From Bdellovibrio bacteriovorus (lineage in GTDB: Bacteria; Bdellovibrionota; Bdellovibrionia; Bdellovibrionales; Bdellovibrionaceae): a DNA stretch of 64,000 nucleotides. The stretch's first letter is position 1, and the number at the start of each line of letters is the position of its first letter. The stretch is taken from NCBI RefSeq assembly GCF_002208115.1, contig NZ_CP020946.1, forward strand, positions 930,001 to 994,000. Reading direction: 5' to 3'. The notes beneath the pieces are model-generated. The model saw nothing but the letters and a program-made list of their open reading frames with translations. It searched no databases and had not been told where the DNA came from. Of this stretch, positions 7,180-15,988 are shown piece by piece. The translations under genes were made by a program, and so were the position numbers.

Positions 7180-9924
7180 ATGAATAATGCAGGGTCTATG
7201 GGCAAAACCGTGTTGATGGCAGTGATCTGGATGATGGCGATGGGTGCTGAGGCACAAACGACGGCCACCTCCCAGGCACAGTTGAATAAGTTGAGAATTA
7301 CGAATCGCGCGCAATGCGCCGTAGACTCTGAGATTCCGACCGAGTCCGCTTTTATTGTGGTGGACGGGTACAATGCCGGAAAGATGGTATATTCCCTTGG
7401 TAAAAATATCGGCTCCAATGCCGAGGCGATGAGTGCCGAGGGTATGCAGCAGTTTCGGATTGCGGTGACCCGTCTTACTAAAGTGATCATGAACAAGCTG
7501 ATGGCCGGACAGCTTCCGCTTCTTCCGACCAACCTTAAAACGTCATCTTTGACTGGCTATAACGCCATCGCTGAAAAATGTCAGAACAAGACCTACTGCC
7601 CCGAGCTGAATGGTTATCTTTCCAAGTTGTGGGATAATTCTGAAGGGGCGGGATTGCGCTGGGAAAGTCTTGATAAATTCAACGGCACCCACTTTATGTC
7701 GATGAAAAAGACCGACCGGGTTGCCTGCTTCTATGTAAAAAGATTCTCGGCTCTTCAGGAGCAGTTGAATTCCGTTGAAGTGGACAAGTCAGTCCTTTTG
7801 TCAGTGGCTCAAGCTGCACTGGCCAGAGAAAAGTATATCACAGACTGTGAAAGTGCTGATGCGACCCTGGATTCGCGTAACTCAATTATCCAGCTTGATT
7901 TGAAAATTCCCCGGGCGGTGGACTTCGCCTCGGTCGGATTCGATTTCTGGAATAGTGTAAAAATCTATCTTTCTTTTGCCTGGAGATATTCCAATATTCC
8001 ACTTCAAGTGGCACCGGAGTACGGTCAGATGTTCCGTTCCATCGCCCTTGAAGAGTCCATTATGATGATTCCCAACGGCTGTAAAAGCATTGAGAAGCCC
8101 GAATGTGACGCCGCCACTTTGTCAATGAACAGCATTCGCGAGCTGGCCCGTCCCGACGGCAATGAAACTGAGCATCGCAAAGAAGTTCCCAAAGGCCCTG
8201 AAGACGATGTCGTCAACCGCGGCCCTCGTGATGTTAATGACGACTTCCTGGGGACACGCAGCTATGAAGATGCTTCTGACTGGGTTGAAAACTTCCGTAA
8301 GAACTATGTGACGGCGCGCGGATCCATGAAAAACCGTGTGCAAAGTGCGATTCAGTTTCTGAGCATCGTGGCGGGGGCGATGACTCCGGCAGAGCTGGGC
8401 GAGTTCGTAAAACCACTGGCTTTTGCCAAGAGTTATTCCAACCAGCACCGCGACGAACTTTACTACCTCTGCACGGAAGCCCGTCTGGCCGGGGATCAGC
8501 GCCTGGACTTTATGAAAACCGGCATTGATAAGGTTCAGCAACTGGATGTCATGCAGCGTTCTTTCCACGGCTCTCAGGTTCAGTTGGCAGATGCGACTCG
8601 ATATTTTGATAAAGTCAGCGAAACAGTGGTTGCGTTCTGCGACTCCCTAGAGCGAGAGAAAATCTGGAATGTGGCTGGTTACACCGTGAACAGAAGTGGT
8701 TTCCACGCCTGGGCACGTGAACTTTTGGGTGTGGCTCCTCCGGCGACGATTGCGGCCGATATTCAGCCGATGAAGTTTGGGGCCCCGTTGCTGGTGTGGG
8801 ATGCCACTCGCGCCAGTGATCCCGGGAACTCTATTTGTGCTTCGGCGATCGACTGCACCCGTCGTCTTATCAAGTCCATGGTGGATCTTTATGCTGTGGC
8901 GAAATATGCGGATGCATTCCTTCCGGTGAATTCGACAGTTTCCACTCCGGACGTCTTTAATCCTTATGCCGATTTGAAAGCATGTAAAGTTTATGATCCA
9001 TGGTATCAGACCCGTCGTGCAAACAAACGCCTGATGGCTGATTTGGCTAGCACGGCCCTGTTTGGCTGGAATGCTTTGCCACTTTATTTGGATGTGGACT
9101 TCAAACCACCGAAAGTCACAAGCCTCAATGCGATGATCAAAAATGGAGCGGTGAAGTTTGATCCAAAAATCCAGAAAGAAAAAATGGAAATGGCCTTACT
9201 GGCGGACTTCGGTCCCTTGATGGGGGCGCCGTGTGCGGTGTCAATTGCACCCAACAGTGCCAAAGATTTCAGTTTCTATGCCTTCAACGGAATTTCCGTA
9301 AATTATTGTAAAATTCGCGACAATGGGACCACGATAGGTGAATCCAACGGAGGGCTGCAGACCAGTCCGACCGTCAGCAAGTCTTATTGCGGTGGTTGCT
9401 CCATTAACTTCGTAGGTGTTGCGGGGGGGGCGGCCGTTTCCACGGGTGGTCTGCCTCTGAATCCGATCAAACTGGGCGTATACCTGTTCCGCAGTATTCA
9501 TCGCTATATCACTGCCAAGAAAGACAAGGTTAATATTCCTCGTCTGCAGGAAGTGGACGTAAACCGGGTCGTGGAGACCTATAAAAAGTACGGCACCATC
9601 CCGGATCACTGCGTGGATCAGTTGGCCGCCGGAGTCGGCTGCTATCAGAACGTCTGCGCCGCAAAAGCTGCTGATTACTTCGAAAGATACACAGGTAAGA
9701 AAGTGAAGCATCTCGAGCTGGAAGAGCTGACGGATGCCAACGGCAATACCACACCATCTTCTGCGGTGATCATCCAGTCTGACTATTGTAACGGCAAAGT
9801 GCGCGTCAAATACAGTTGTTCAGAGGACGGGAAGAAATTCAAAACATATGAAAAATTCGGTGGCATGTACGGCATGAGCAAAGACTGTCGTCAGACCATC
9901 GGTCACAACTTCTGGGGCTTCTAG
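7180..9924 (+). CDS. large secreted cysteine-containing protein of unknown function
   Basis: 914 residues. An N-terminal signal (VLMAVIWMMAMGAEAQ) implies export. The rest is a large soluble protein with more than twenty cysteines, including SYCGGC near 730 and a Cys-rich C-terminal segment (DHCVDQ, GCYQNVC, YCNGK, YSCSEDG). A charged, Pro/Asp-rich linker near 345-370 may separate an N-terminal and a C-terminal half. TAGAGG lies just before the ATG at 7180; an internal ATG at 7198 is a possible alternative. The TAG stop shares its G with the GTG start of the next gene, so translation is coupled. No catalytic motif or family recognised. Confidence 0.8.
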   Translation: MNNAGSMGKTVLMAVIWMMAMGAEAQTTATSQAQLNKLRITNRAQCAVDSEIPTESAFIVVDGYNAGKMVYSLGKNIGSNAEAMSAEGMQQFRIAVTRLTKVIMNKLMAGQLPLLPTNLKTSSLTGYNAIAEKCQNKTYCPELNGYLSKLWDNSEGAGLRWESLDKFNGTHFMSMKKTDRVACFYVKRFSALQEQLNSVEVDKSVLLSVAQAALAREKYITDCESADATLDSRNSIIQLDLKIPRAVDFASVGFDFWNSVKIYLSFAWRYSNIPLQVAPEYGQMFRSIALEESIMMIPNGCKSIEKPECDAATLSMNSIRELARPDGNETEHRKEVPKGPEDDVVNRGPRDVNDDFLGTRSYEDASDWVENFRKNYVTARGSMKNRVQSAIQFLSIVAGAMTPAELGEFVKPLAFAKSYSNQHRDELYYLCTEARLAGDQRLDFMKTGIDKVQQLDVMQRSFHGSQVQLADATRYFDKVSETVVAFCDSLEREKIWNVAGYTVNRSGFHAWARELLGVAPPATIAADIQPMKFGAPLLVWDATRASDPGNSICASAIDCTRRLIKSMVDLYAVAKYADAFLPVNSTVSTPDVFNPYADLKACKVYDPWYQTRRANKRLMADLASTALFGWNALPLYLDVDFKPPKVTSLNAMIKNGAVKFDPKIQKEKMEMALLADFGPLMGAPCAVSIAPNSAKDFSFYAFNGISVNYCKIRDNGTTIGESNGGLQTSPTVSKSYCGGCSINFVGVAGGAAVSTGGLPLNPIKLGVYLFRSIHRYITAKKDKVNIPRLQEVDVNRVVETYKKYGTIPDHCVDQLAAGVGCYQNVCAAKAADYFERYTGKKVKHLELEELTDANGNTTPSSAVIIQSDYCNGKVRVKYSCSEDGKKFKTYEKFGGMYGMSKDCRQTIGHNFWGF

Positions 9925-10526
9925 TGAAAAAGTGGATTGGAACCATCACGACATTGATTCTGCTTCAGCCAATTTTCGCTCAAGCATTTTTGGTGGAAAG
10001 CACCTATATAAAACAACCCGGAGGCCAATATGCCAAGATGACCAAAGTCACTTGCGACACGGCATCTTCGGGGGACTGCCAAAGTCTTTGCCAGAATGCG
10101 ACGGCTTGCCAACGGCCGGAGCCGTACTGTCGTAACTGTGCGGGCACAACATCGCCGTTACTGCGTCAGCTCTTCACGGAAATTTCCCGAGTGTATGCCA
10201 TTTCGCGGGAAGTGAACGACCGCAAGGATCTGGTTCGGTTCCTGGGGACTGAGAAGTACGTAATGCTGGATTTAAAAAGTGTCTTTAACTACTACAGCCC
10301 GGTCGGCGGGGACGCCTTTACCAAGGAACTTCGCTTTTTCTGTGGAGAGACCGGAGAAAACACCCTGCTTGCCGTAAAGCTGGATGAAGTTCATCAGCCG
10401 GTTGCACTGAGCTACGTGCTTTGTCGCAACAATGTGGGCCAGACCTCTGCCTTTGAGGTGCAGCCTCGACAGCCAGGATTTGGTCAGCGTCCTTTGAGTG
10501 CACCACTTATTTTTAAAATGAACTGA
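9924..10526 (+). CDS. small secreted Cys-rich protein
   Basis: 200 residues, GTG start overlapping the previous TAG by one base. A signal peptide (MKKWIGTITTLILLQPIFAQA) is followed by a compact Cys-rich segment of seven cysteines: TCDTASSGDC, LCQNATAC, YCRNC. A mixed alpha/beta region follows with two more cysteines (FFCGE, VLCRN). The cysteine-dense knot suggests a disulphide-rich extracytoplasmic domain. Coupling to the 914-residue protein suggests they act together. Family not recognised. Confidence 0.75.
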   Translation: MKKWIGTITTLILLQPIFAQAFLVESTYIKQPGGQYAKMTKVTCDTASSGDCQSLCQNATACQRPEPYCRNCAGTTSPLLRQLFTEISRVYAISREVNDRKDLVRFLGTEKYVMLDLKSVFNYYSPVGGDAFTKELRFFCGETGENTLLAVKLDEVHQPVALSYVLCRNNVGQTSAFEVQPRQPGFGQRPLSAPLIFKMN

Positions 10527-10572
10527 TTTATCAGTTTACTACAACAACACCCTTAAATGGGAAGGAGACAAC

Positions 10573-11853
10573 ATGAAACGTTTGTTAAAAGCGATGGCTA
10601 CGACAGCCGTCACCTTGGTGGCGATGCAGGCAAACGCCATCCAGGTCAACTATAGTTTCCGAGTGAACAGCTCGGGTCCAAGCATCTATCCCTGTAACGC
10701 GGGTTTGCTGACAAAAGGCGACACCTACGGCGATAAAAAGATCTGTTACTACGAAGGCACAAACACGGCGTGTACGCCTAAGTGTGATGGCTTGGATTGC
10801 GAAGGCGGCTCTAAGCCAACACCGCAATTCATCCAGAACCTGGCTACCTGGTCCAACACACCGTTGAATACCAAGTCTGCGTGTGAAGCTGCAGGCCGTA
10901 ACTGGATTAGCACGCCGACTCACGCAAGCAACGTACCTCCGGGTGTTCTTGGTTCTGAAAAAGACCAGGCCGGTCCAGGTAAATTCGTATACTGCGACAT
11001 CACTTGTAAAACATCTGGTCACACGTTCAACTCTCAGGACAGAACTTGTTCCAACCCAGGTGGCGGCAACAATGGTGGCAACGGCAACACTTGCGTATGC
11101 TCCACTCAAGAAGGTCGTAAGTTCGGTAACTACGTTCATGCAAGCTGGACTAAGTGGGAAGACCGTCAAGATCCTCACACTGACAAAGTTTCCGGCATCA
11201 GCCCTTACTTCGCGACTCTATTCGGTGAAGTTGATGCGTTCGACAGAGTATTGGATAAATTGTCCTTCAACCTGGGCAGTGAAACATACAATGCGGCATA
11301 CTTCGTGGATATCTGCTACCGCGGTTCTCAGATTGACTACAGCCACTACAAAGCGGCTTACAAAGTCATCGCTGAAGCTTCTTTGACAGACATCGGTCAC
11401 AAGTACAACGGTAAAGGTTACAGCGACTTCGCGGACCTTGAAGTTCAAGCACACTTGATCTGTACTTCTCAGACTCAAAACTGTGAAAACGGCAACTGCA
11501 GCGACACTGATGAGCATCCAAACGGAAGCAACACTCCTCAGTTCGACAATGACATCACTGACATTGACGATCCAGTAAGCAATCACACTAAGTATCTTGC
11601 TGGTGATATCAAGGATTTGATCAGCGGCGCGAACTTCGTGCAGACGATCGATAAGAACACTCCGATCTATCTTGATAAGTACAACAAAGGTGCAGCAGCG
11701 AAATTCTGTAAAGTTCGCTACATCTTCAAGGAAAAAGACGGTCTGGGTCACTATCCTAAACTGCGCAAATGGCAAAAACACGGTGCAAACATCTGCACTC
11801 ACACGAAAATCGAAATGGCAGATCTTGATGGAAACTGCCCTAACTGCAAATAG
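10573..11853 (+). CDS. secreted Cys-rich protein, paralogue of the gene at 13476
   Basis: 426 residues with a strong ribosome binding site (GGAAGGAG) before the ATG and a signal peptide ending near QANA. The N-terminal half holds cysteine motifs (CKPKC-like spacing in TACTPKCDGLDC) and a Gly/Asn linker near 165-175. Residues from about 175 to the end resemble the 288-residue product of 13461-14327: LSFNLGSETYNAAYFVDICYRGS here matches LEVQLGSEILGAEYGFTYCYKGP there, and KFCKVRYIFKEKDG matches RFCVVEVRFKERSG. A polar linker with CENGNCSD splits the two matching blocks. Codon choice (AAC, GGT, CGT) suggests good expression. Function unknown; probably a disulphide-bonded structural or binding protein of this operon. 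Confidence 0.8.
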   Translation: MKRLLKAMATTAVTLVAMQANAIQVNYSFRVNSSGPSIYPCNAGLLTKGDTYGDKKICYYEGTNTACTPKCDGLDCEGGSKPTPQFIQNLATWSNTPLNTKSACEAAGRNWISTPTHASNVPPGVLGSEKDQAGPGKFVYCDITCKTSGHTFNSQDRTCSNPGGGNNGGNGNTCVCSTQEGRKFGNYVHASWTKWEDRQDPHTDKVSGISPYFATLFGEVDAFDRVLDKLSFNLGSETYNAAYFVDICYRGSQIDYSHYKAAYKVIAEASLTDIGHKYNGKGYSDFADLEVQAHLICTSQTQNCENGNCSDTDEHPNGSNTPQFDNDITDIDDPVSNHTKYLAGDIKDLISGANFVQTIDKNTPIYLDKYNKGAAAKFCKVRYIFKEKDGLGHYPKLRKWQKHGANICTHTKIEMADLDGNCPNCK

Positions 11854-11878
11854 CTAATTGATATCAGAAGGAACAGAT

Positions 11879-13471
11879 ATGACTAAAATTGGTGGTTCTA
11901 TGAAAAATGAGTTACGGATCTTGGGACGTCTGCTCCTTCTGATTGTATCTTTGACTATGGCAGAATCCGTTCACGCATCCGGTGGATGCGTGGCCGATAC
12001 GGATGAAAAGATCGAGATTCAAATCTCCCCGGCGAACCAAAGCTGGGGAGATTACACCGGCCGACAGTTGATTCCGTCCACCCTGGTGGACAAGTGCGAA
12101 AAGGATGCGGGTCGCTTTTTAATGATCTCCTTGGGCTCGGCGTTTTGGGATACAACCAACACGGGCATTAATACCAGTATCTTTGGTGATCATGCGGCAA
12201 GAAATTGCAGTATCAATAACTCCCACGTCTTGGGAGATTTTAAGCAGGGCAGGGCCACGGCCAGTCTACTGCGTCAGTACAAGTTTATCAGATCATGCTT
12301 TGACGTCCGTGTAGTTGACGTCGGTGGTGAACCTATCATTGCCAAAGAAAATCAGGAGTTCTGCCAGGTTCGTCGTGAAGAGGACGGAGCGGTCACCTTG
12401 ATTGGCGATATGTGCTTCTTAAAGGTTCGCGGCAGAAATAAATTTGCAATTCAACCGGTTTTCAAGGGCAAGTGCCTTGAGCCATCCTATCTTCAGGAAC
12501 TGGGAATCGAACCCCAGGACATGTATGCAAAACTAAATACTTTGATTGCTGGTGATGATACCGGAAACAGTCAGGACCTGACTCATATCGGCAGCCGACT
12601 GCTTCATTTGAATATTGCGCCAGATTCGAAAACTTTGAAATTGACAGAGGACTACGGTCCCATGACCCCGCGATTTGTCACAGACTACAGTGTCGAATCG
12701 GACATTTCTGATATCGAAATCAAGCAGCAGTCCGACACCTCAGAGCTGCAGCTCAAATTCCTGGTGTCCAACTTCGCCCCGGAAAAGTGCGTGGGGAATG
12801 AGTGCGCCAGCGCCTCGAACTATACCCAGCCCTTCTTCGGTCAAGTGGAGCTTTATCAGGTCGGAAAGAACAAGCAGACTTTGATTGATGAATGGTGGGA
12901 CGGGGGCCTGGTGCCGCCAAACTGGCAGGGGGTGGTGCCTGGGATGAAATTCAGATTGTCCGAAGGGCCCTTGGTAAAAGGGGGCCGCTACAAAATTGTC
13001 GTGACGATGCAGAATCCAACGGATGACTATTCTATTTTCCTGAGTGGCTTCAGACAAATGCTTCTGAATATGTACGCCACGGAGGATGCCGAGGTGGGGA
13101 TCGATATTTTCCCTAATATCTCGTCTTTGAGCAATCTCGGTGTTTTGCCTTCATTTGGCGGCGTGGGTTCTTTGGTCCGTCACAATCAGGGCGTGGCCCT
13201 GGGGGAAATCGTTCGCGGTTTGGATGGCATTATCAAGAGCCAAATATGGCCTCCGTATTATGACCGTGTTTGCGACGATGAATCCAGTTGCCTGAAGGTC
13301 GGCAACAAGAAATTTCACCAGAAATACGTCGTGGAGTTTGTTGTTGGGGAAAAGGATCTCGATACCGGTGCGCAGAAGCTGCTGAACCTGTCTATTTCCA
13401 AAAGAAGTGTTCTGGGTGGAAATTACGACAATAAGACCAGCGGCTTTGCCACCTTGACGTGTGAAAGATAG
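11879..13471 (+). CDS. secreted protein of unknown function
   Basis: 530 residues. The ATG at 11879 follows AGAAGGA; the frame extends to a TTG at 11858 with no site, and an ATG at 11900 is another option. The signal peptide core is LGRLLLLIVSLTMAESVHA. The mature protein begins GGCVADTDEK and looks mostly beta. Cysteines are scattered (KCEKD, NCSIN, SCFDV, FCQVRR, MCFLKV, KCLEPS, KCVGNEC, VCDDESSC), consistent with several disulphides. It lies 25 bases after the previous gene and 4 before the next. No family or catalytic site recognised. Confidence 0.75.
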   Translation: MTKIGGSMKNELRILGRLLLLIVSLTMAESVHASGGCVADTDEKIEIQISPANQSWGDYTGRQLIPSTLVDKCEKDAGRFLMISLGSAFWDTTNTGINTSIFGDHAARNCSINNSHVLGDFKQGRATASLLRQYKFIRSCFDVRVVDVGGEPIIAKENQEFCQVRREEDGAVTLIGDMCFLKVRGRNKFAIQPVFKGKCLEPSYLQELGIEPQDMYAKLNTLIAGDDTGNSQDLTHIGSRLLHLNIAPDSKTLKLTEDYGPMTPRFVTDYSVESDISDIEIKQQSDTSELQLKFLVSNFAPEKCVGNECASASNYTQPFFGQVELYQVGKNKQTLIDEWWDGGLVPPNWQGVVPGMKFRLSEGPLVKGGRYKIVVTMQNPTDDYSIFLSGFRQMLLNMYATEDAEVGIDIFPNISSLSNLGVLPSFGGVGSLVRHNQGVALGEIVRGLDGIIKSQIWPPYYDRVCDDESSCLKVGNKKFHQKYVVEFVVGEKDLDTGAQKLLNLSISKRSVLGGNYDNKTSGFATLTCER

Positions 13472-13475
13472 AAAT

Positions 13476-14327
13476 ATGAAGAACTTTATGGTCCCTTTGT
13501 TGCTTCTTCTTTTTTCACTGACTGCCGGGGCCAGCACCGGCAGTATTATGGGCTCTTCAGTGAATCCGGTGACGGGTGAAGAACTTTATGCCTGCAATGC
13601 AAAAATCCGCAGTCTTGCTTCATCGGCAGAGCAGATTTGTCTGAACCTCGGTACCGGAGAATCCTGTGATCCGACCCGAGTCGGACCGACGGATGGCCCC
13701 TGTCAGTGTTATTCCAAAGAGATGATTGGCAACCAGATCGTGGCCACTCGATCAGACGGAGCGGCCCAGGCCATTCACAGCACTTCCCAGTGGAAGCAAT
13801 TCGTGGATGACGGCAACTTGTTCAATGGCAAGCTGAACAGTCTGGAAGTGCAGTTGGGAAGCGAGATTCTGGGTGCGGAGTATGGTTTTACCTATTGCTA
13901 CAAAGGGCCTTTCGCGACTTCAGGGAATGATCAGTCTTTGGGGTCTTATGGGCTGGACTTCACTCTGCAGGGAAGCGCTTATGCGGTGGCCTTGGATTCG
14001 GTGGAAATAAAGTATGCGTGCGATCTGAGATATCGTGGGCAGAACGGAAGTCCTCGACAGCCAAATTCCAGTCCTAATTATGGGGACCTTTATTCCGACT
14101 TCGTCCGTACAGAGACGATCTATAAACGGGTGGATGAAAGAAGTCCGAAGGAAATCGGTTATCAGAAGATTAAAATGCTTTTGAATCAGGCAGCGCACGA
14201 AGTCCCACGATTTTGTGTGGTGGAAGTTCGCTTCAAAGAACGTTCGGGCAAGGATCTTAAAAGGGATGCTTTGGCCACGACGTCATTCAATGGAAGTCTG
14301 GCTATTAAAAAACAAGGCTCTATGTGA
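13476..14327 (+). CDS. secreted Cys-containing protein, paralogue of the gene at 10573
   Basis: 283 residues from the ATG at 13476, which starts a clean signal peptide (MKNFMVPLLLLLFSLTAGAS). A GTG at 13461 would overlap the previous gene by 11 bases. The body carries the same two blocks as the C-terminal half of the 426-residue protein: a strand-rich block with LGSEILGAEYGFTYCYKG, and RFCVVEVRFKERSG near the end. This one lacks the long N-terminal half. It is the last gene of the run; its TGA stop lies inside the terminator hairpin. Function unknown. Confidence 0.75.
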   Translation: MKNFMVPLLLLLFSLTAGASTGSIMGSSVNPVTGEELYACNAKIRSLASSAEQICLNLGTGESCDPTRVGPTDGPCQCYSKEMIGNQIVATRSDGAAQAIHSTSQWKQFVDDGNLFNGKLNSLEVQLGSEILGAEYGFTYCYKGPFATSGNDQSLGSYGLDFTLQGSAYAVALDSVEIKYACDLRYRGQNGSPRQPNSSPNYGDLYSDFVRTETIYKRVDERSPKEIGYQKIKMLLNQAAHEVPRFCVVEVRFKERSGKDLKRDALATTSFNGSLAIKKQGSM

Positions 14328-14338
14328 GCCTTGTTTTT
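14307..14338. terminator. bidirectional terminator overlapping the stop codon of the last operon gene
   Basis: The stem AAAACAAGGCTC pairs with GAGCCTTGTTTT around the loop TATGT. It is followed by T on the plus strand and by T on the minus strand. It serves the rightward secreted-protein gene, whose TGA (14325-14327) falls in the loop and right arm, and the leftward acyl-CoA dehydrogenase gene. Confidence 0.9.
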
Positions 14339-14347
14339 CTTTGAACA

Positions 14348-15862
14348 CTATAAATAACTTTTTACTGCAAAGCCTGCTGTCAACTCCGCAATCAGGAATG
14401 CAATGTCTCGCGCATGTGTTTCTTTTTCCTCAAGGTTCAGCGCCATGAGTTTTTTCAGGCGACTGAGTCCTTCCTGATCCGCGGTGGAACGCTCCAGGAA
14501 CTGCTCCAGAATTTGTCCGGCCTGATCCCTTTCAAACGCACGCAGCATATCCAAAGACAGAACGTTCGTGGTGCCTTCCCAGATAGAAAACACCTGCGCA
14601 TCGCGCAGCAGACGGGGAATGCCGGTGTCTTCCACATAACCCGCACCGCCGAACATCTCGACGACCTCGCTGGAGATATGGATGGATTTTTTCGCGGTAT
14701 AAAGTTTCAGAATCGGCGTCAGAACCCGCAGCAGGATTTTTTCAGAAGCAGAAGCTTCGCCCACTTCCTCTTTCCCCAAAAGATTGGCCACAAAGAAGCT
14801 AAAGGCGATGCATTTGCGGAAGTCCGCCTCCAGGGAATCCAAAGTGGACTTGTGCAGGGGATGGTCTTTCAAAAACTTTCCGAACGCCTGGCGTTTGCTG
14901 GAATAGTCTTTAGCCAGATCCAACGCACGTCGCATGTGACCGACAGCGCAGATGGAATTGTAAATGCGCGTGATATTCAAAACACTCGCTATGCGTTTCA
15001 CGCCTTCACCCACACCGCCAATCATGCGGGCCGGTGTTCCCTGCAGGCTCAGCTCTGCGGTTGGCAGGGCCTTGGTGCCCAACTTGTCTTTCAGGCGGTG
15101 AATTTGAATGTGATTCAGCTCGCCTTTGTCATTGCGAAGCTCCAGGAAGAACAGGCTTAAACCGCGGGACCCAGGTGCAGCACCATCCGGACGTGCCAGG
15201 GTCAGGGCCATCTGGGATGTCGTCGCGGAAGTAAACCATTTGGTTCCATGCAGGGAATGGGTCGCGCCAAATTCGCTGGTGCCGGTAAACGGGTGTGCAT
15301 CCGTGGAAGTTCCACTGACATCAGAACCGCCGGTTCTTTCCGTCATCCATTGACCAGCCGTCCAGAATGTTTTTGGATCCCGGGACAGCAGGTGAGGCAG
15401 GACACGGGATTTAAGATCAGGGTCCGCGTAAAGCTCCAGTGCGCGGGCTGCTCCATCGGTCATAGCCAAGGGGCATGAGAAGATCGCCGAGCTTGGGGAA
15501 TACAGATACAGCAACGCCATTTGATAGACGCGGGAAGCAGCTCCAAACCGGCGGTCGTAGGCCGTAGCCACGATGCCTTCTTCGGCGGCGACCTTTTCCA
15601 GAGCCTTCCAGCCGTGAGAGGTGCGGATGTCGTCGATTCTTCGACCCCATGGGTCAAAAGGCACGTGGACGGGTGGTTGGGATTCTGCCTCTTGGGCCCA
15701 AGTCAGCATGTCGGTGACCGCTCGTTCACCCAAGTGTTCAAGGTGAGGAAGAGCCACTTTCTGGGCGTCAGCAGGTAAGAGGGACTTCAGGATCTTTTGA
15801 AGTGTTTCGTCGGAGCGGAACGTGTTCGAAAGCTGGGGACCGTCTTGGTAAAAGTTTTTCAT
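14348..15862 (-). CDS. AidB-like acyl-CoA dehydrogenase
   Basis: 504 residues, cytoplasmic flavoprotein of the acyl-CoA dehydrogenase superfamily. The N-terminal helical region has the AidB-type FDPWGRRID motif. The middle domain has FWTAGQWMTERTGGSDVSGT, the flavin-binding loop typical of AidB relatives. The C-terminal helical domain has SSKRQAFGK and FGGAGYVEDTGI, then FSIWEGTTNV, whose Glu is at the position of the MCAD catalytic base. The length fits AidB-type enzymes rather than classic 380-residue ones. E. coli AidB binds DNA and is linked to alkylation response; whether this one does beta-oxidation or protection cannot be told. The start has no good ribosome binding site, but a promoter lies 7 bases upstream. 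Confidence 0.88.
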   Translation of the reverse strand: MKNFYQDGPQLSNTFRSDETLQKILKSLLPADAQKVALPHLEHLGERAVTDMLTWAQEAESQPPVHVPFDPWGRRIDDIRTSHGWKALEKVAAEEGIVATAYDRRFGAASRVYQMALLYLYSPSSAIFSCPLAMTDGAARALELYADPDLKSRVLPHLLSRDPKTFWTAGQWMTERTGGSDVSGTSTDAHPFTGTSEFGATHSLHGTKWFTSATTSQMALTLARPDGAAPGSRGLSLFFLELRNDKGELNHIQIHRLKDKLGTKALPTAELSLQGTPARMIGGVGEGVKRIASVLNITRIYNSICAVGHMRRALDLAKDYSSKRQAFGKFLKDHPLHKSTLDSLEADFRKCIAFSFFVANLLGKEEVGEASASEKILLRVLTPILKLYTAKKSIHISSEVVEMFGGAGYVEDTGIPRLLRDAQVFSIWEGTTNVLSLDMLRAFERDQAGQILEQFLERSTADQEGLSRLKKLMALNLEEKETHARDIAFLIAELTAGFAVKSYL

Positions 15863-15869
15863 ACCCTGA

Positions 15870-15897
15870 ATTTTATTCTTTCATAGGGAGAACTCAA
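15870..15897 (-). promoter_or_regulatory. predicted promoter of the AidB-like gene, leaderless layout
   Basis: On the minus strand TTGAGT and TAAAAT are spaced by 16 bases, and the -10 box ends 7 bases before the ATG at 15862. Initiation would therefore fall at or next to the A of the start codon. Confidence 0.5.
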
Positions 15898-15934
15898 GAA
15901 CATGTCGGTCACCCCGCCTTTTTTTAAAAAAGTG

Positions 15935-15963
15935 TTGCCGTTTGGTAAGGTCCTACATATAAG
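15935..15963 (+). promoter_or_regulatory. predicted sigma-70 promoter of the lipoprotein protease gene
   Basis: TTGCCG (15935-15940), a 17-base spacer and TATAAG (15958-15963). It lies inside the open frame that begins at ATG 15902, which argues that translation really starts at the TTG at 15989. Confidence 0.75.
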
Positions 15964-15988
15964 AGCCGCTCTTTTGGGGGAGGCACAT

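Noticed and set aside
14414-15160. Rightward open frame of 248 residues
   Set aside because: Shadow of the AidB-like gene on the minus strand; no ribosome binding site and no motif.
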